Origin: Acidobacteriota bacterium
Lineage (GTDB): Bacteria > Acidobacteriota > Terriglobia > Terriglobales > Acidobacteriaceae
Length of the DNA stretch: 64,000 nucleotides
Assembly: GCA_018268895.1 (NCBI GenBank)
Contig: JAFDVP010000001.1
Location: 1,240,001-1,304,000, forward strand
Reading direction: 5' to 3'
Positions 40,442 to 51,458 of this stretch are shown one piece after another. A model generated the notes under the pieces. The model worked only from the letters and a program-made list of their open reading frames with translations. It made no database searches and was not told the origin of the DNA. Positions within the stretch are counted from its first letter, which is position 1. Every line of letters starts with the position of its first letter. The position numbers and the translations under genes were made by a program.

Positions 40442-41032
40442 CTACAGCTTGTCGATATCATCCAGCAGCAGCTTGGCCTTCGTCGCCAGCGTCTTCGCTC
40501 CTTCAGTATCGCCTGAGGTCAACGCCTCCTGCGCCTGACGCTGGAAATTCCTTACTGTACTAAGTTGCGCCTTCTGCTCTTCGATCTTCTGCGCGGAAAA
40601 TCCGCTGATGCGCTTCTCATTCGCCGCAATCAGCCCGGCCGCCTCCTGCTGTGCTCTCGGGCTGGTATCGCCGCCAGAAGACAGCGAGCCAATCTTTGCC
40701 ACCTCCGGTGCCGGCGATGTTGAGGTCGCTGGCGCATCCCCATTGGGCTGGGCAATCGTCCCCGGGGGAACCGCCACAACCTGCGGCGCCCTTCTGCGCC
40801 GCTCCCGCTTGATCTTTGAGGCCGCCGACGCATAGGGCACGGGGGGTAGCTTGATCTGCGGAACCTCCACCATCGCAGGGTGGTCCACTGGTGGAGGAGT
40901 CTCCAGGTCCACCGGCTGGGTAATCTGTGGCAGGGGAGGAACGACTGCCTTATGATGGCACCCGAATAAGCCACACAGGAGCCCCGCACTTACAACGGCG
41001 GCCCGTATGTCTCGTAATGTCGTACCGTGCAT
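40442..41032 (-). CDS. small lipoprotein translationally coupled to the histidine kinase
   Basis: 196 residues from ATG 41032, whose A is shared with the kinase stop (TGATG), a hallmark of translational coupling; TTG 41035 is the alternative start. The N-terminus has a signal and lipobox (VVSAGLLCGLFGCHHK). A Pro-rich section (about 30-110) and a C-terminal helical segment follow (AAGLIAANEKRISGFSAQKIEEQKAQLSTV through LATKAKLLLDDI) that reads as a coiled coil. No named family. As the last gene of the NtrC-kinase operon it is a candidate periplasmic partner for the kinase; this is inference. Confidence 0.72.
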   Translation of the reverse strand: MHGTTLRDIRAAVVSAGLLCGLFGCHHKAVVPPLPQITQPVDLETPPPVDHPAMVEVPQIKLPPVPYASAASKIKRERRRRAPQVVAVPPGTIAQPNGDAPATSTSPAPEVAKIGSLSSGGDTSPRAQQEAAGLIAANEKRISGFSAQKIEEQKAQLSTVRNFQRQAQEALTSGDTEGAKTLATKAKLLLDDIDKL

Positions 41033-42969
41033 CAAACGTGCTCTCCTACGGCTCTGCTCCTGGCTCCCAGCGTGGCCTTCCTTGTCTCTGTTGCCGATCC
41101 TGCCGCCATCGGCAATCGCAGCGTGAATGTTGTCCCTCGATCGGCTGCTGCAGGGTCTGGGTTCGATCGCACATCGAGCGCGCCGCCATGTATTTGCAGA
41201 ATACGGTACGTCAGCGCCAATCCGATTCCGCTTCCGCGAGGTTTTGTTGTGAAATAAAGTTCAAATATCCGTGGAAGCACATCCGCAGGTATCCCGACGC
41301 CCTGGTCCATAATCTCGACCACGCTGAATTGGTGGTCTCTCCGAACCGTCACTCTCACCGTTCCGCCGTCGGGCATGGCCTGCATTCCGTTCAGAAGCAG
41401 GTTCAGCACCGCCTGACGCACCAACTCTGCATCCACTCTAACCAACACCGGATCCGCCGGCGCGTCCACCAGCACGCGGACCCCATTCTCCTGCATCTCG
41501 GCCGAAGCCAGCTCCACAACGGCCCCGATCACCCGCCTCAGGTCGTGCTCCTTCAACGTCAGCTCCATCGGCCGTGAGAAGTCTGCGAGCGTCTGCACCA
41601 CGCGGTCCAGCCGCTGCATCTCGTTTGCCAGAATGTCGACATGCCGCTGGGCCCCGCCAAACGCCTCCGGCCCCGCGGCATTCAGCTTGCCCTTCAATAG
41701 CTCCAGATGCACCACCATGGCATTGATAGGGTTCTTCACCTCGTGGCCGACACCGGCGGTAAGCCTTCCAATCGCCGCCAGTCTCCGTGCAATCTCAAGC
41801 TCCTGTCCCAGCTGCATCATCGACTCAATATCGCGCAGCGTCAGCAGCGTTCCCATGCTTCCGCCGCCCAGTCCATCGTCGATGCGGTCCAGCGAGATCT
41901 GCACCTGCCTTCCATCCTCCAGCGTCACTCGCTCCGCGCTCACCTGGTCGCCGCTCGCGAACGCGCTCAACACAGCAGCTCCCAGCGCCGTATCCGGCTC
42001 AAAGATCTCCTCCAACTGCTTGCCCACCAACTCGCCTTCGGAACGGTTCAAAAAGTACGCCACCGCATCCGACACCATCACTGCCCGATGGTCTTCCGTG
42101 AACATCAGCACGCCGTCGCGCAGCGTATCCAGCATCTGGTTAAGGTTTGCCTGTAGCGCCGTATATCCGGCCTCCTTGGTGCGAATTTGTTCTCCCAGAC
42201 GGTCGATTGTCTGCGATACCCTCACCACCGCATCGCTGTCCGATTCATTCGACTCCTCCAGCGACGGCTTCACTCCCTGTTGCAGCGATAGTTTCTCAAG
42301 CTGCCTGCTGATCGACTCAATCGGCTGCAACGCCAGGTTAGCCAGCAGCGCGGCAAACATCATCGCGGCCACCGCCGCCAGCAGCGCAAACAGCGCCGCC
42401 GCCCGCAGCCATGGCTCATACGAGTTCTTCAGAAACGTCGAGCGCACCCCCACATGCACGACCAGAAACGGCTGCCCATTGCGGTCCAGCGCCTGCACCG
42501 TATCCAATACCCGCGGCTTACCGAACACCTGCCGAATCTGAAATGCGACGCTTCCCGTCTGCAGGATATCCAGGCTGCTGCGACGTCCTATCCGCTGGTT
42601 CACTCCATCGGGATCGGTGCTCACCACCGCTACTCCGTGAGCGTCCACCACGCTCACATCCTGCACCGTCGGCGAGTAGCGCACGATGGCATTCATGATG
42701 TCGCCCAATGGCAGATGGCTCCGCAGAGCGTCCCTCACCGCCGCATCGAAGGCCTGGTCCGTCCCATCGGAAGGAGGATTGGCGCGAAGTCCCGTCTCCA
42801 CCGCCTGGCGCGTCATCAGCACCACTTCGTGCGCAAGCACGTCGTTGGCTGCAGCCGTCTGCTCGATCCTCTGCCGCAGCAGCTCACCGACGAATAACGT
42901 CGACAGCACCGCAACAATCGCAAACGTCAGCCCCGTAGCCGATACCACCAGCTTCGTCTTCAGGCGCAT
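41032..42969 (-). CDS. membrane sensor histidine kinase (PAS, HisKA/HATPase)
   Basis: 645 residues. First transmembrane helix about 8-28, periplasmic sensor domain about 30-195 (PDGVNQRIGRRSSLDILQTGS), second helix about 200-222, HAMP-like linker, then a PAS domain (about 285-345, LRDGVLMFTEDHRAVMVSDAVAYFL). HisKA: GRLTAGVGHEVKNPINAMV with the phospho-acceptor His. HATPase: N-box in VLNLLLNGMQAMPDGG, G1 in DQGVGIPADVL, F/G2 in FELYFTTKPRGSGIGLAL. It pairs with the adjacent NtrC-type regulator, which ends 2 bp upstream. The signal is unknown. Confidence 0.92.
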   Translation of the reverse strand: MRLKTKLVVSATGLTFAIVAVLSTLFVGELLRQRIEQTAAANDVLAHEVVLMTRQAVETGLRANPPSDGTDQAFDAAVRDALRSHLPLGDIMNAIVRYSPTVQDVSVVDAHGVAVVSTDPDGVNQRIGRRSSLDILQTGSVAFQIRQVFGKPRVLDTVQALDRNGQPFLVVHVGVRSTFLKNSYEPWLRAAALFALLAAVAAMMFAALLANLALQPIESISRQLEKLSLQQGVKPSLEESNESDSDAVVRVSQTIDRLGEQIRTKEAGYTALQANLNQMLDTLRDGVLMFTEDHRAVMVSDAVAYFLNRSEGELVGKQLEEIFEPDTALGAAVLSAFASGDQVSAERVTLEDGRQVQISLDRIDDGLGGGSMGTLLTLRDIESMMQLGQELEIARRLAAIGRLTAGVGHEVKNPINAMVVHLELLKGKLNAAGPEAFGGAQRHVDILANEMQRLDRVVQTLADFSRPMELTLKEHDLRRVIGAVVELASAEMQENGVRVLVDAPADPVLVRVDAELVRQAVLNLLLNGMQAMPDGGTVRVTVRRDHQFSVVEIMDQGVGIPADVLPRIFELYFTTKPRGSGIGLALTYRILQIHGGALDVRSNPDPAAADRGTTFTLRLPMAAGSATETRKATLGARSRAVGEHV

Positions 42970-42971
42970 CG

Positions 42972-44489
42972 CTAGTCCACCAGAGCAGAATTATTCGAGT
43001 ATTCCTTTAACTTGTTCTGCAAAGTCTTTGAACTTATTCCAAGTATCTCCGCAGCCTTTGTCTTGTTATTGTGCGTCGACAGCAACGTCTTCAGAATAAG
43101 CTGGCGCTCAGCCTCGTCCACCGTCGTGCCAACCTCGACACGGACCGTGTTCTGGTCCTCCAGATACTTGTCCACCGCGCTCAAACGCACCGTCCCGCTG
43201 TCCGAGATGCTCTCCGGAACCGCAAACCGCCCGCTCTTCGTCAACACAGGAGCAAACCCCGGCTCGCCAAAATGAGGCGGCAGATGCTCCACGCTCAGCA
43301 TTCCCGTCCCAGCCAGAATCGTGGCCCGCTCTATCGTGTTGCGAAGCTCGCGCACATTGCCCGGCCAGCTATAAGCCTCCATCCGCTTCAGCAGGGTGTC
43401 CTTCACTCCTGTCACCGAGCAGTTGTGACGCTCGTTCATGTCCGTGATCATCTTCTGCGCAATCGCGCCAATATCCTCCACATGCTCGCGCAGCGGCGGC
43501 ATCTGGATATTGAACACATTCAACCGGTAGTACAGGTCGCCACGCAGTTCACCCGCGGCAACCGCAGCCTCCGGGTCTTTATTCGTTGCGGCGACTACAC
43601 GCACATCCACCGGCGTTTCGACCTTGCTGCCAAGCCTGCGCAGCGTTCTGTTCTCCAGCACGCGCAACAGCTTCGCCTGCGTCGCGGCCGGCATCTCGCC
43701 AATCTCGTCCAGCAGCAGGGTTCCCTCCTCCGCCAGCTCAAAGCAGCCCGCCCTGCGCTCCAGCGCGCCCGTAAATGCGCCCTTCTCATGCCCGAAGATC
43801 TCGCTCTCGATCAGCGTCTCGGGAATCGCCGCGCAGTTCACCGCCACAAACGGCTTGTTGCGCCGCGAGCTCAGTTCGTGCAGCGCACGCGCCACAAGCT
43901 CCTTGCCCGTACCGCTCTCCCCGGTTACCAGAACGCTTACGTTTGAAGGCGCCACACGCTCAATCAGCGAGAAGATCTGCTTCATCTTCTGCGACGTGCC
44001 CACCAGCGGCCCCAGCATGCCCGTATCGCGCTGCTTGCGCTTCTTCGCCTCGAACTCCGTGTCCGCATCCGTGTCGTGTTGCAGGCTGGCGTTCTGTAGA
44101 ATCGTCCGCAGCCGCATCGGGTCAACCGGCTTCGGCACATAGTCGTAAGCGCCGATACGCATCGCCTCCACCGCCGACTCGATCGACCCCTGCGCCGTCA
44201 TCATCACCACCGCAATCCGCTCCGGCAGCTCGCCGATGCGCCGCAGAAGCTCCATGCCATCCATCCGGGGCATCTTCAGGTCCGTCACCACAATGGCAGG
44301 CTTCCACGAGGACACCTTCTCCAGCCCCTCAGCCCCATCCGCTGCGCCTTCAGCCCGGTATCCCCAGCTCTCGATCAGCTCGGTCAGCCCCGTGCGCGCA
44401 TGGATCTCATCTTCGACGATTAAAACTCTTTCCAAACCTGTCCCTGCTTTCCTGTCATCTTTTGGGACCACCTTGAGCCGGATGTCCAA
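42972..44489 (-). CDS. NtrC-family sigma-54-dependent response regulator
   Basis: 505 residues. Receiver domain (about 18-135) with phospho-acceptor Asp in VVTDLKMPRMDG (about residue 70), acidic pair VEDE and lysine YVPKPVDP. AAA+ domain (about 170-410) with Walker A GESGTGKE, the sigma-54 contact loop GAFTGA in KGAFTGALERRAG, and Walker B LLLDEIGEM. Fis-type HTH at the end (ILKTLLSTHNNKTKAAEILGISSKTLQNKLKEY). It activates sigma-54 promoters on phosphorylation by the kinase encoded next. No consensus sigma-54 promoter is seen in the ~180 bp upstream, so its targets are probably elsewhere. Confidence 0.94.
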   Translation of the reverse strand: MDIRLKVVPKDDRKAGTGLERVLIVEDEIHARTGLTELIESWGYRAEGAADGAEGLEKVSSWKPAIVVTDLKMPRMDGMELLRRIGELPERIAVVMMTAQGSIESAVEAMRIGAYDYVPKPVDPMRLRTILQNASLQHDTDADTEFEAKKRKQRDTGMLGPLVGTSQKMKQIFSLIERVAPSNVSVLVTGESGTGKELVARALHELSSRRNKPFVAVNCAAIPETLIESEIFGHEKGAFTGALERRAGCFELAEEGTLLLDEIGEMPAATQAKLLRVLENRTLRRLGSKVETPVDVRVVAATNKDPEAAVAAGELRGDLYYRLNVFNIQMPPLREHVEDIGAIAQKMITDMNERHNCSVTGVKDTLLKRMEAYSWPGNVRELRNTIERATILAGTGMLSVEHLPPHFGEPGFAPVLTKSGRFAVPESISDSGTVRLSAVDKYLEDQNTVRVEVGTTVDEAERQLILKTLLSTHNNKTKAAEILGISSKTLQNKLKEYSNNSALVD

Positions 44490-44670
44490 TTGGATGCTTC
44501 AAACTTAAAGTGTATCGCCCGGAGCGCCTCAATAGATACCCCCTGGGACGCCTCCCAATCACCCCACAAAAACGCGAAATCCCCTGTTTTTCGTCCCGAT
44601 TCCCATGGCATCGCATGGCAAGTCGACCGGTCGCCCTCCCCCGGCACCATCTCCAAGTTATTCTTATCTC

Positions 44671-44997
44671 ATGCTGGAACCCGAAATCACCGCAGAGGCG
44701 TATGCCGAGCTCCGCAAACAGGACAAAGCTCCCCTCTTATTAGACGTCCGCGAGCCATGGGAGGCTCACGCCGCCAGCCTCCCCGAGGCCAAATTGATGC
44801 CCATGGGCGATGTCCCCTCCCGCTCCCACCAGGAACTCGACCCCGACCAGCCCATCGTCGTCCTCTGCCATCACGGCATGAGGTCGCTCTCCGTCACCAT
44901 GTGGCTGCGCAATCAGGGCTTCGACCACGTCCAATCCCTCGCCGGAGGAATCGATCGTTGGTCCCGCTTCATCGACCCCGCAGTTCCTCGCTACTGA
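44671..44997 (+). CDS. single-domain rhodanese sulfurtransferase-like protein
   Basis: 108 residues from ATG 44671 (MLEPEITAEAYAELRKQDK). The rhodanese domain is complete, LLLDVREPWEAHAASLPEA, with the active-site loop VVLCHHGMRS holding the catalytic Cys in the CxxGxRS form, and the closing GFDHVQSLAGGIDRW. The upstream ATG (44605) would add a Pro-rich extension lacking a good ribosome binding site. Soluble; probably handles thiosulfate or protein persulfide. Divergent from the NtrC gene. Confidence 0.87.
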   Translation: MLEPEITAEAYAELRKQDKAPLLLDVREPWEAHAASLPEAKLMPMGDVPSRSHQELDPDQPIVVLCHHGMRSLSVTMWLRNQGFDHVQSLAGGIDRWSRFIDPAVPRY

Positions 44998-45093
44998 ATC
45001 GCCTCGTCCTCCTCCCCCCAAAACCTCTATTTCCACCTCCATCTAGCCTTTACGCAGAAACCTGCATCCTAAAGACAGAAGCGGGGGCGGGCA

Positions 45094-46413
45094 GTGACAC
45101 ATAGGCAACCATCGAAGGCCGGGCAACGGAAACCTGGTTCTTCTCGAAAAACAGCCGGTGGCAAAGGCAAGAAACTCCGCGAGGAGCACGTCCCTTCACC
45201 GCGGCTGCTGCCAAAGCGGCATCACAAGACTGACGATAGCTCCGCCCTTCTTTCCTCCATCGTCGAAAGCTCCGACGACGCCATCGTCAGTTGTACTCTC
45301 GACGGCAAAATCACCAGTTGGAACGCCGGAGCAGAAAAGATATTCGGCTACTCCGCTGTCGAGGCCATCGGGCGACCCACCTCGGTCCTCACCTCCGCCA
45401 CGGCAAAAGACGACGCCGCAAACGTCCTTCGCAAGATCCGTCTCGGCCAGCGCGTCGACCACTACGAGACCTGGCGTCGCCATAAAGACTCCTCCGACAT
45501 CTTCGTCTCTCTCACGGTCTCTCCCGTATACGACTCCTCCGGCAAAATCGTCGGCGCCTCAAAGATCGCTCGCGACATCACCGCCTCGCATCACGCTGAA
45601 CAGGCACTTCGCAACGCCGACAAACTCGCCCTCGCCGGACGCATGTCCGCCAGCATCGCCCACGAGATCAACAATCCTCTCGAGGCCATCACCAACCTGC
45701 TCTTCCTCCTCCAGCAGGAACCAATCTCCGAACCGGGACGCGCCTATCTCCAACTCGCCCAGAGCGAGCTCACTCGCGTCACCCGCATCGTCTCGCAGAC
45801 CCTCAGTTTCTTCCGCACTGCAACCCAACCTGCATTCGAGGACCTGGCAACCGCCGCAGAGAACGCCCTCGCACTCCACGCCGGAAGACTGCTCCTCTCC
45901 AATGTCTCTGTTGAAACCGCCTACCTCGCTGCCTCGCCCCTGCTCTGCCATCCGGGTGAAATGCGGCAGATCCTGGCAAACCTCATCGGCAACGCGCTCG
46001 ACGCCATGGCGTCGAAAGGCCGTCTGGTCCTCCGTATTCGTCCGGCAACAAGCACAACATCCGGCACTCAGGGAATCAGGCTCACCGTCGCCGACACCGG
46101 CTCGGGAATGACACAGGCAACCCAGAGCCGTCTCTTCGATCCCTTCTACACTACAAAAGGATCGGCCGGCACAGGCCTCGGTCTTTGGGTCACCCGGCAG
46201 ATCGTTCAGAACCACAAAGGGCGCATCTCCGTGCGGAGCAGCCAGTCTCCCGCCCACAGTGGCACTGTCTTCTCTATCTTCTTTCCCTATCTCGCGGCAG
46301 TTCCCGCGCAGACCGGCCTACAGCCTGACCCATGCTCTATTTCGCCCGGGGATGAGTCTCGTCATACACACGCTGCACTTGACCAACCGTCAGTTGCGTA
46401 TAACGCTGCGTAG
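45094..46413 (+). CDS. soluble PAS-domain sensor histidine kinase
   Basis: 439 residues from GTG 45094. No transmembrane segment. The N-terminus is basic (about 1-50), then comes a PAS/PAC domain (about 55-165, [28 protein letters not shown]). HisKA has [17 protein letters not shown] with the phospho-acceptor His, and HATPase has [22 protein letters not shown] and GTGLGLWV. No response regulator follows, so it is an orphan or partners in trans. Its last 77 bp overlap the 3' end of xerC on the opposite strand. Confidence 0.9.
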   Translation: MTHRQPSKAGQRKPGSSRKTAGGKGKKLREEHVPSPRLLPKRHHKTDDSSALLSSIVESSDDAIVSCTLDGKITSWNAGAEKIFGYSAVEAIGRPTSVLTSATAKDDAANVLRKIRLGQRVDHYETWRRHKDSSDIFVSLTVSPVYDSSGKIVGASKIARDITASHHAEQALRNADKLALAGRMSASIAHEINNPLEAITNLLFLLQQEPISEPGRAYLQLAQSELTRVTRIVSQTLSFFRTATQPAFEDLATAAENALALHAGRLLLSNVSVETAYLAASPLLCHPGEMRQILANLIGNALDAMASKGRLVLRIRPATSTTSGTQGIRLTVADTGSGMTQATQSRLFDPFYTTKGSAGTGLGLWVTRQIVQNHKGRISVRSSQSPAHSGTVFSIFFPYLAAVPAQTGLQPDPCSISPGDESRHTHAALDQPSVAYNAA

Positions 46414-47323
46414 TCGACAGACGTTCGTGCCCCAGCATCTCCTGGATCGCGCGCAGGTCCGCCCCCTCCTCCAGCATGTGCGTCCCAAACGCATGACGCA
46501 GCGTGTGCGGATGAACGTCCGCCGCCAGTCCCCGGCTGAGAGCAATGGCCTTCACGATCCTTCCCACGCTCCGCGTCGTCAGCCTGCAATCTCCCCTCAT
46601 GCGGAGGTTCGTCAGCAACGGCCCGCCGTGCACCTTCGCTCCTTTACCCGCTGTGATCAGCCGGGCCTCGCGTGCCGGAAGATACTCCCGCAATGCGATC
46701 GCCGCTTCATCGCCCAGGGGAACAAGCCTCTCCTTCTTCCCTTTGCCGCGAACCAGAATCGCATCGTCTCCCCACTTCACGCTGTCCACGTTCAGCCCTA
46801 CCAGCTCCGAGTTGCGAATCCCGCAGCCATACAGCAGCTCAAAGATCACACGGTCGCGCTCCGGCCACGCCACCGCACCCACATCTTCCGCAGATAGCTT
46901 CTTCGCCTTTGTTCGGGTACCAGGCTTTTCAAGCGAATTGAGCACGCGGTTCACCTCCTCCGCGCTCGGTACACGCGGAAGGTGCTTCGGCAGCTTCGGC
47001 GTGCTCACCAGCAGCGCAGGGTTCTGCTCCACCACACCCTCCTTCGCCATCCACTTGAACCAGCTCCGCACTGCTGCCAGCGCCCGCGCCGCGCTCGCCT
47101 TCGTCAGCCCGCGCTGATAGAGCACCCCCAGATACGCTCGAATATGCAGGTGCTCGACAGTCTTTACCTTGGCGTCCTTGCCCAGCAGCTCTTCCAGATA
47201 GGCGGTGAAGTTACGCACCTCCCGCGCATACGCCCGCACCGTATGCTCCGACGCTCCACGCTCGTTCGCCAGCATCGAAAGAAAACGCTCCGCCAACCTC
47301 GCAAACTCACTCACCTGTTCCAT
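46337..47323 (-). CDS. xerC: tyrosine recombinase, XerC-like
   Basis: A 328-residue site-specific recombinase. The N-terminal SAM-like domain (about 8-110) opens [35 protein letters not shown]. Catalytic domain: first Arg in [11 protein letters not shown], His-x-x-Arg in [12 protein letters not shown], the second His in [10 protein letters not shown], and the nucleophile Tyr in QRYTQL, so all RKHRHY-type positions visible here are kept. XerC/XerD resolve chromosome dimers at dif. A second recombinase of the same kind lies just upstream on the same strand. Its 3' end overlaps the PAS kinase by 77 bp. Confidence 0.9.
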   Translation of the reverse strand: MEQVSEFARLAERFLSMLANERGASEHTVRAYAREVRNFTAYLEELLGKDAKVKTVEHLHIRAYLGVLYQRGLTKASAARALAAVRSWFKWMAKEGVVEQNPALLVSTPKLPKHLPRVPSAEEVNRVLNSLEKPGTRTKAKKLSAEDVGAVAWPERDRVIFELLYGCGIRNSELVGLNVDSVKWGDDAILVRGKGKKERLVPLGDEAAIALREYLPAREARLITAGKGAKVHGGPLLTNLRMRGDCRLTTRSVGRIVKAIALSRGLAADVHPHTLRHAFGTHMLEEGADLRAIQEMLGHERLSTTQRYTQLTVGQVQRVYDETHPRAK

Positions 47324-47330
47324 CGTTATC

Positions 47331-47440
47331 TCATCATCCTGAACGAAGTGAAGGATCCCTGTATCTCGTTGTTGCTGCGCTTAGCCGCAAAACCGGGTGC
47401 CCATATCTGGCGAAGCCGGATGTAGCCTTCGCGCCAAACA
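47331..47440. repeat. repeats between the two recombinase genes
   Basis: Holds a family A copy (TCATCATCCTGAACGAAGTG then AAGGATCCC, 47331-47360) and a degenerate family B copy (GGGTGCCC and the stem ATCTGG-CGAAG-CCGGAT, 47394-47440). The latter lacks the second hairpin. Nothing else is seen in the 120-bp gap. Confidence 0.55.
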
Positions 47441-47446
47441 CGGTGT

Positions 47447-48388
47447 TCACCCCGCATTCGCCCGTCGTCGCCCCCGCGGATGATGCATCCGATGCACCTG
47501 CTTCAGCCGCCCCAGCGCCACATGCGTATACACCTGCGTCGTCGCAATGTCCGCATGACCAAGCAGTGTCTGTACGCTTCTCAGGTCCGCGCCATGCTCC
47601 ACCATGTGCGTCGCGCAGCTATGCCGCAGCTTGTGAGGACTCGCTTTCGTCCCGGTCGGAGAAGCCGCCCGCACCATCTCCCAAACCCACTGCCGCGTCA
47701 GAGGCTTGCCCCTCACACTCAGAAACAACGCCCGCTGCATCGCCCCGTTCACCAGCTCCGGTCTTCCCAGCTTCAAATACATCTCCAGCGCCTCGACCGC
47801 CGCACGCCCCAGAGGAACAATGCGCTCCTTGTCCCCTTTGCCTCGAACCAGCGCGCGGCCGGCATCGAGATTCAAGTCCTCGACATGCAGTCCGCATATC
47901 TCCGAAACCCGCAGACCCCCTGCGTAAAGCAGCTCGAGAATCGCATGGTCGCGCAGCGATAACCCATCCGCATCCGCCGCACGGGCCGCCGTTCCCGTCC
48001 GGTCCAGCATCACCGTCACATCGCTCTCCGCAAGGCTCTTCGGCAGAATCTTCCAGCTCGACGGCGACTCCACATTCACCGTGGGATCATGCGTAATCTT
48101 CTTGTCCATCAGCAGCCAGCGATAGAACCCGCGTAGCGCGCTCAGCTTCCGCGCAATCGACCGCGACTCCACCCCATGCCCGCGCAGCCCCTCCATAAAT
48201 CCGCTCACATCCGCCTGCCGCGCTCCCACCAACAGACCATCGCGCCCCTCAACATGCTCCGCAAACTGCTCAATATCGCGCCGGTATGCCTCGCACGTCG
48301 CTGGACGCATTCCCTTCTCCACACGCAGATACGTCACATACTCGCGCACAATCCGTACGTTCCCCGTACTCTCGCCCTGTTCCTGCAT
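47447..48388 (-). CDS. xerD: tyrosine recombinase, XerD-like
   Basis: About 313 residues from ATG 48388 (MQEQGESTGNVRIVREYVTYL), with GAGGT upstream; the in-frame 48448 start adds an unlikely leader. N-terminal SAM-like domain about 10-100. Catalytic residues: Arg in AGGLRVSEICG, HKLRHSCATHMVEHGADLRS, His in LGHADIATTQ, nucleophile Tyr in VYTHV. Similar in kind to the neighbouring recombinase, but the two are clearly different paralogues, so a XerC/XerD working pair is the natural reading; which is C and which is D is not certain from sequence alone. Confidence 0.88.
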   Translation of the reverse strand: MQEQGESTGNVRIVREYVTYLRVEKGMRPATCEAYRRDIEQFAEHVEGRDGLLVGARQADVSGFMEGLRGHGVESRSIARKLSALRGFYRWLLMDKKITHDPTVNVESPSSWKILPKSLAESDVTVMLDRTGTAARAADADGLSLRDHAILELLYAGGLRVSEICGLHVEDLNLDAGRALVRGKGDKERIVPLGRAAVEALEMYLKLGRPELVNGAMQRALFLSVRGKPLTRQWVWEMVRAASPTGTKASPHKLRHSCATHMVEHGADLRSVQTLLGHADIATTQVYTHVALGRLKQVHRMHHPRGRRRANAG

Positions 48389-48536
48389 GACCTCATTATC
48401 GTTGCGCGGACACACACCAACGCCGCACAGACTACGCCCCGTACCCACCTAGCTACGAACCCTCCCACGCACCCCTCGCAAATCTTTCGCAACAAGCGTG
48501 TGAATCTGAAATGCGTCTTCGGAAAGCAACCGGGGT

Positions 48537-48615
48537 GTCATCCTGAGCGATGCTTGGCGCGCTCTTGCGCCAAACATCGCCGCATCCTGGCCAAACGCTC
48601 CGGGCGCGACGACGC
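48537..48615. repeat. long palindromic copy of the GTCATCCTGAGCG element (family A)
   Basis: Starts GTCATCCTGAGCGATG and includes the palindrome TTGGCGC-GCTCTT-GCGCCAA plus CGC/GCG flanks. A hairpin of this size could act as a terminator or transcript stabiliser. It lies between xerD and the small membrane protein gene. Confidence 0.6.
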
Positions 48616-48673
48616 ATCCATCTTGATGACTTACCATGATGCTCTCTCTAACTCATCCCGCGTGAGGTTACTC

Positions 48674-48955
48674 ATGACGCCCATCGACCCCTGGCTCGCA
48701 CTCGGAGTAGCCGCCTCCACCGCCGCCACCGACGCCGTCTACGTCCTGTTCAACGCCGCCGTCTCCTCGCGCCGCCGCATCCCGGCCGCCACCTGGAGCA
48801 GCATCTGGTATCTCCTCTCCGCCTTCGCCGTCATCAGCTACACCCACCACTGGCTCTACGTCGTCTTCGCCGCCGCAGGCTCCTGGATCGGAGCCTATCT
48901 CTCCATGACCTTCCTCTCCCGCGACAAACCTCTCACCGGCCCCCGCACAACATAG
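48674..48955 (+). CDS. conserved small membrane protein, unknown function
   Basis: 93 residues from ATG 48674, after GAGG. Three hydrophobic segments are visible: WLALGVAASTAATDAVYVLF, WSSIWYLLSAFAVISYTH and WLYVVFAAAGSWIGAYLSMTF. It lacks charged residues within them. Resembles small DUF-type membrane proteins seen in Acidobacteria; no function can be given. It is bracketed by repeats on both sides and precedes ffh on the same strand. Confidence 0.65.
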   Translation: MTPIDPWLALGVAASTAATDAVYVLFNAAVSSRRRIPAATWSSIWYLLSAFAVISYTHHWLYVVFAAAGSWIGAYLSMTFLSRDKPLTGPRTT

Positions 48956-48980
48956 TCGAAACTTTCTCCTGTCCCGCGAA

Positions 48981-49050
48981 GATCGGGCGCCCCATCTTCG
49001 CAACGGCTTTATCGCCGCTAAGGCAGGACATTCGCGCAAAGCGCGGACCG
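48981..49050. repeat. two-hairpin dispersed element (family B)
   Basis: GGGCGCCCCATCTTCGC opens it, with a CATCTT/AAGG half-stem and the second hairpin CGCGC-AAA-GCGCG at 49033-49045. It lies in the leader of ffh, 34 bp before its ATG. Confidence 0.65.
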
Positions 49051-49083
49051 GCTCAATCGCCACTGGTAAACTGGAAGGCAGTC

Positions 49084-50472
<1,389 letters not shown>

Positions 50473-50558
50473 GGTTCAATAATATATTTGTTTTCAGGTA
50501 ACTCTGCTTGTAGACTCCGGATCATCCACTGCAGTTATGTGTACGTTTTGGAGTCGCC

Positions 50559-51458
50559 TTGGCTGAGCTCAGAATTAGTTCTTTCGAAAACGAATTCGTC
50601 CTCTATTTCGAAACGCCTGAATCTCGAATAAATGCATATGCACTAGCTTCTACACTAGTATCCTTAGCCGACGCTGCTAAGGCAGCCGGAAGAAGCCTCA
50701 ATAGTGCTGTTGATATTGAGATTGTTGTTGAAGCAATTCAATCTGGAAGCTTTAAAGCGAAGATTGCAGCACTCGCACGCGAATCAGGAATCTTCACTAA
50801 ACAGCAGCTAATTGCAGGCTTCACAAGCATAGTATTTGGCGTGCTCGGAAATTACATCTATGATCACACTCTTGCGAAGAAGGGTGATGTTCAGGTTGTT
50901 GTCAATACAGACGAAGTGATTGTTACGCAGGGTGACACGAAGATCATCGTCCCGCGAGAAATTCACGATGCGACTCAGGTAGTAGCTCAGAATCCTGTAT
51001 TCACAAGAGCAATCGACCAAATGCTTGCAAGCATAACGCTCGACGATAGAGTTACTGCTTTTGGTTTCGCAAAAGACCTAAATGCTGCTCCTGATCTTTT
51101 GATACCAAGAGAGCTACTTGCAATCCGTGACAATTTCTTAGAAGAACAAGCCAAAACGAGAGTGGTGGAAGAAAACTGCAACCTTTACATAGTCAAAGCG
51201 ATTATGGAACGAAGCAAAAGAAAGTGGGAATTTAAATGGCATGGCATAACCATTTCAGCTCCTATAAAAGATCCAAACTTCTACGACGATTTCGCAAAAC
51301 ACAATTTCACAATTGCACCAGGTGATGAATTTCAAGTTCGGTTAGCAATTCATCAGAAAAAGGACGATATCTCGGGAATCTATACAAACACGAGCTACGA
51401 GATACTCGAAGTTTATAGACACATATCACGGCCTAGACCACAGGCATTGCCAATGTAA
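50559..51458 (+). CDS. hypothetical AT-rich orphan, coupled to the acyl-carrier-like gene
   Basis: 299 residues from TTG 50559, with GGAG 5 bases upstream. N-terminal alpha/beta region (about 1-75) with MAELRISSFENEFVLYFETPE, SAVDIEIVVEAIQSGSFKAKIA; one hydrophobic helix (about 84-105, LIAGFTSIVFGVLGNYIYDHT); then a soluble beta-rich part (VQVVVNTDEVIVTQGDTKIIVPREI) and a C-terminal beta-sandwich-like stretch. No family is recognised. Base composition is far below the surrounding genes, which suggests transfer. Its stop shares a base with the ATG of the next gene (TAATG), though the two differ markedly in codon use. Confidence 0.7.
   Translation: MAELRISSFENEFVLYFETPESRINAYALASTLVSLADAAKAAGRSLNSAVDIEIVVEAIQSGSFKAKIAALARESGIFTKQQLIAGFTSIVFGVLGNYIYDHTLAKKGDVQVVVNTDEVIVTQGDTKIIVPREIHDATQVVAQNPVFTRAIDQMLASITLDDRVTAFGFAKDLNAAPDLLIPRELLAIRDNFLEEQAKTRVVEENCNLYIVKAIMERSKRKWEFKWHGITISAPIKDPNFYDDFAKHNFTIAPGDEFQVRLAIHQKKDDISGIYTNTSYEILEVYRHISRPRPQALPM

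Noticed and set aside
46337..48388. The two tyrosine recombinases as integrases of an integrated element
   Set aside because: No attachment-site duplication, no phage or transfer genes nearby, and both proteins read as Xer-type rather than phage integrases.
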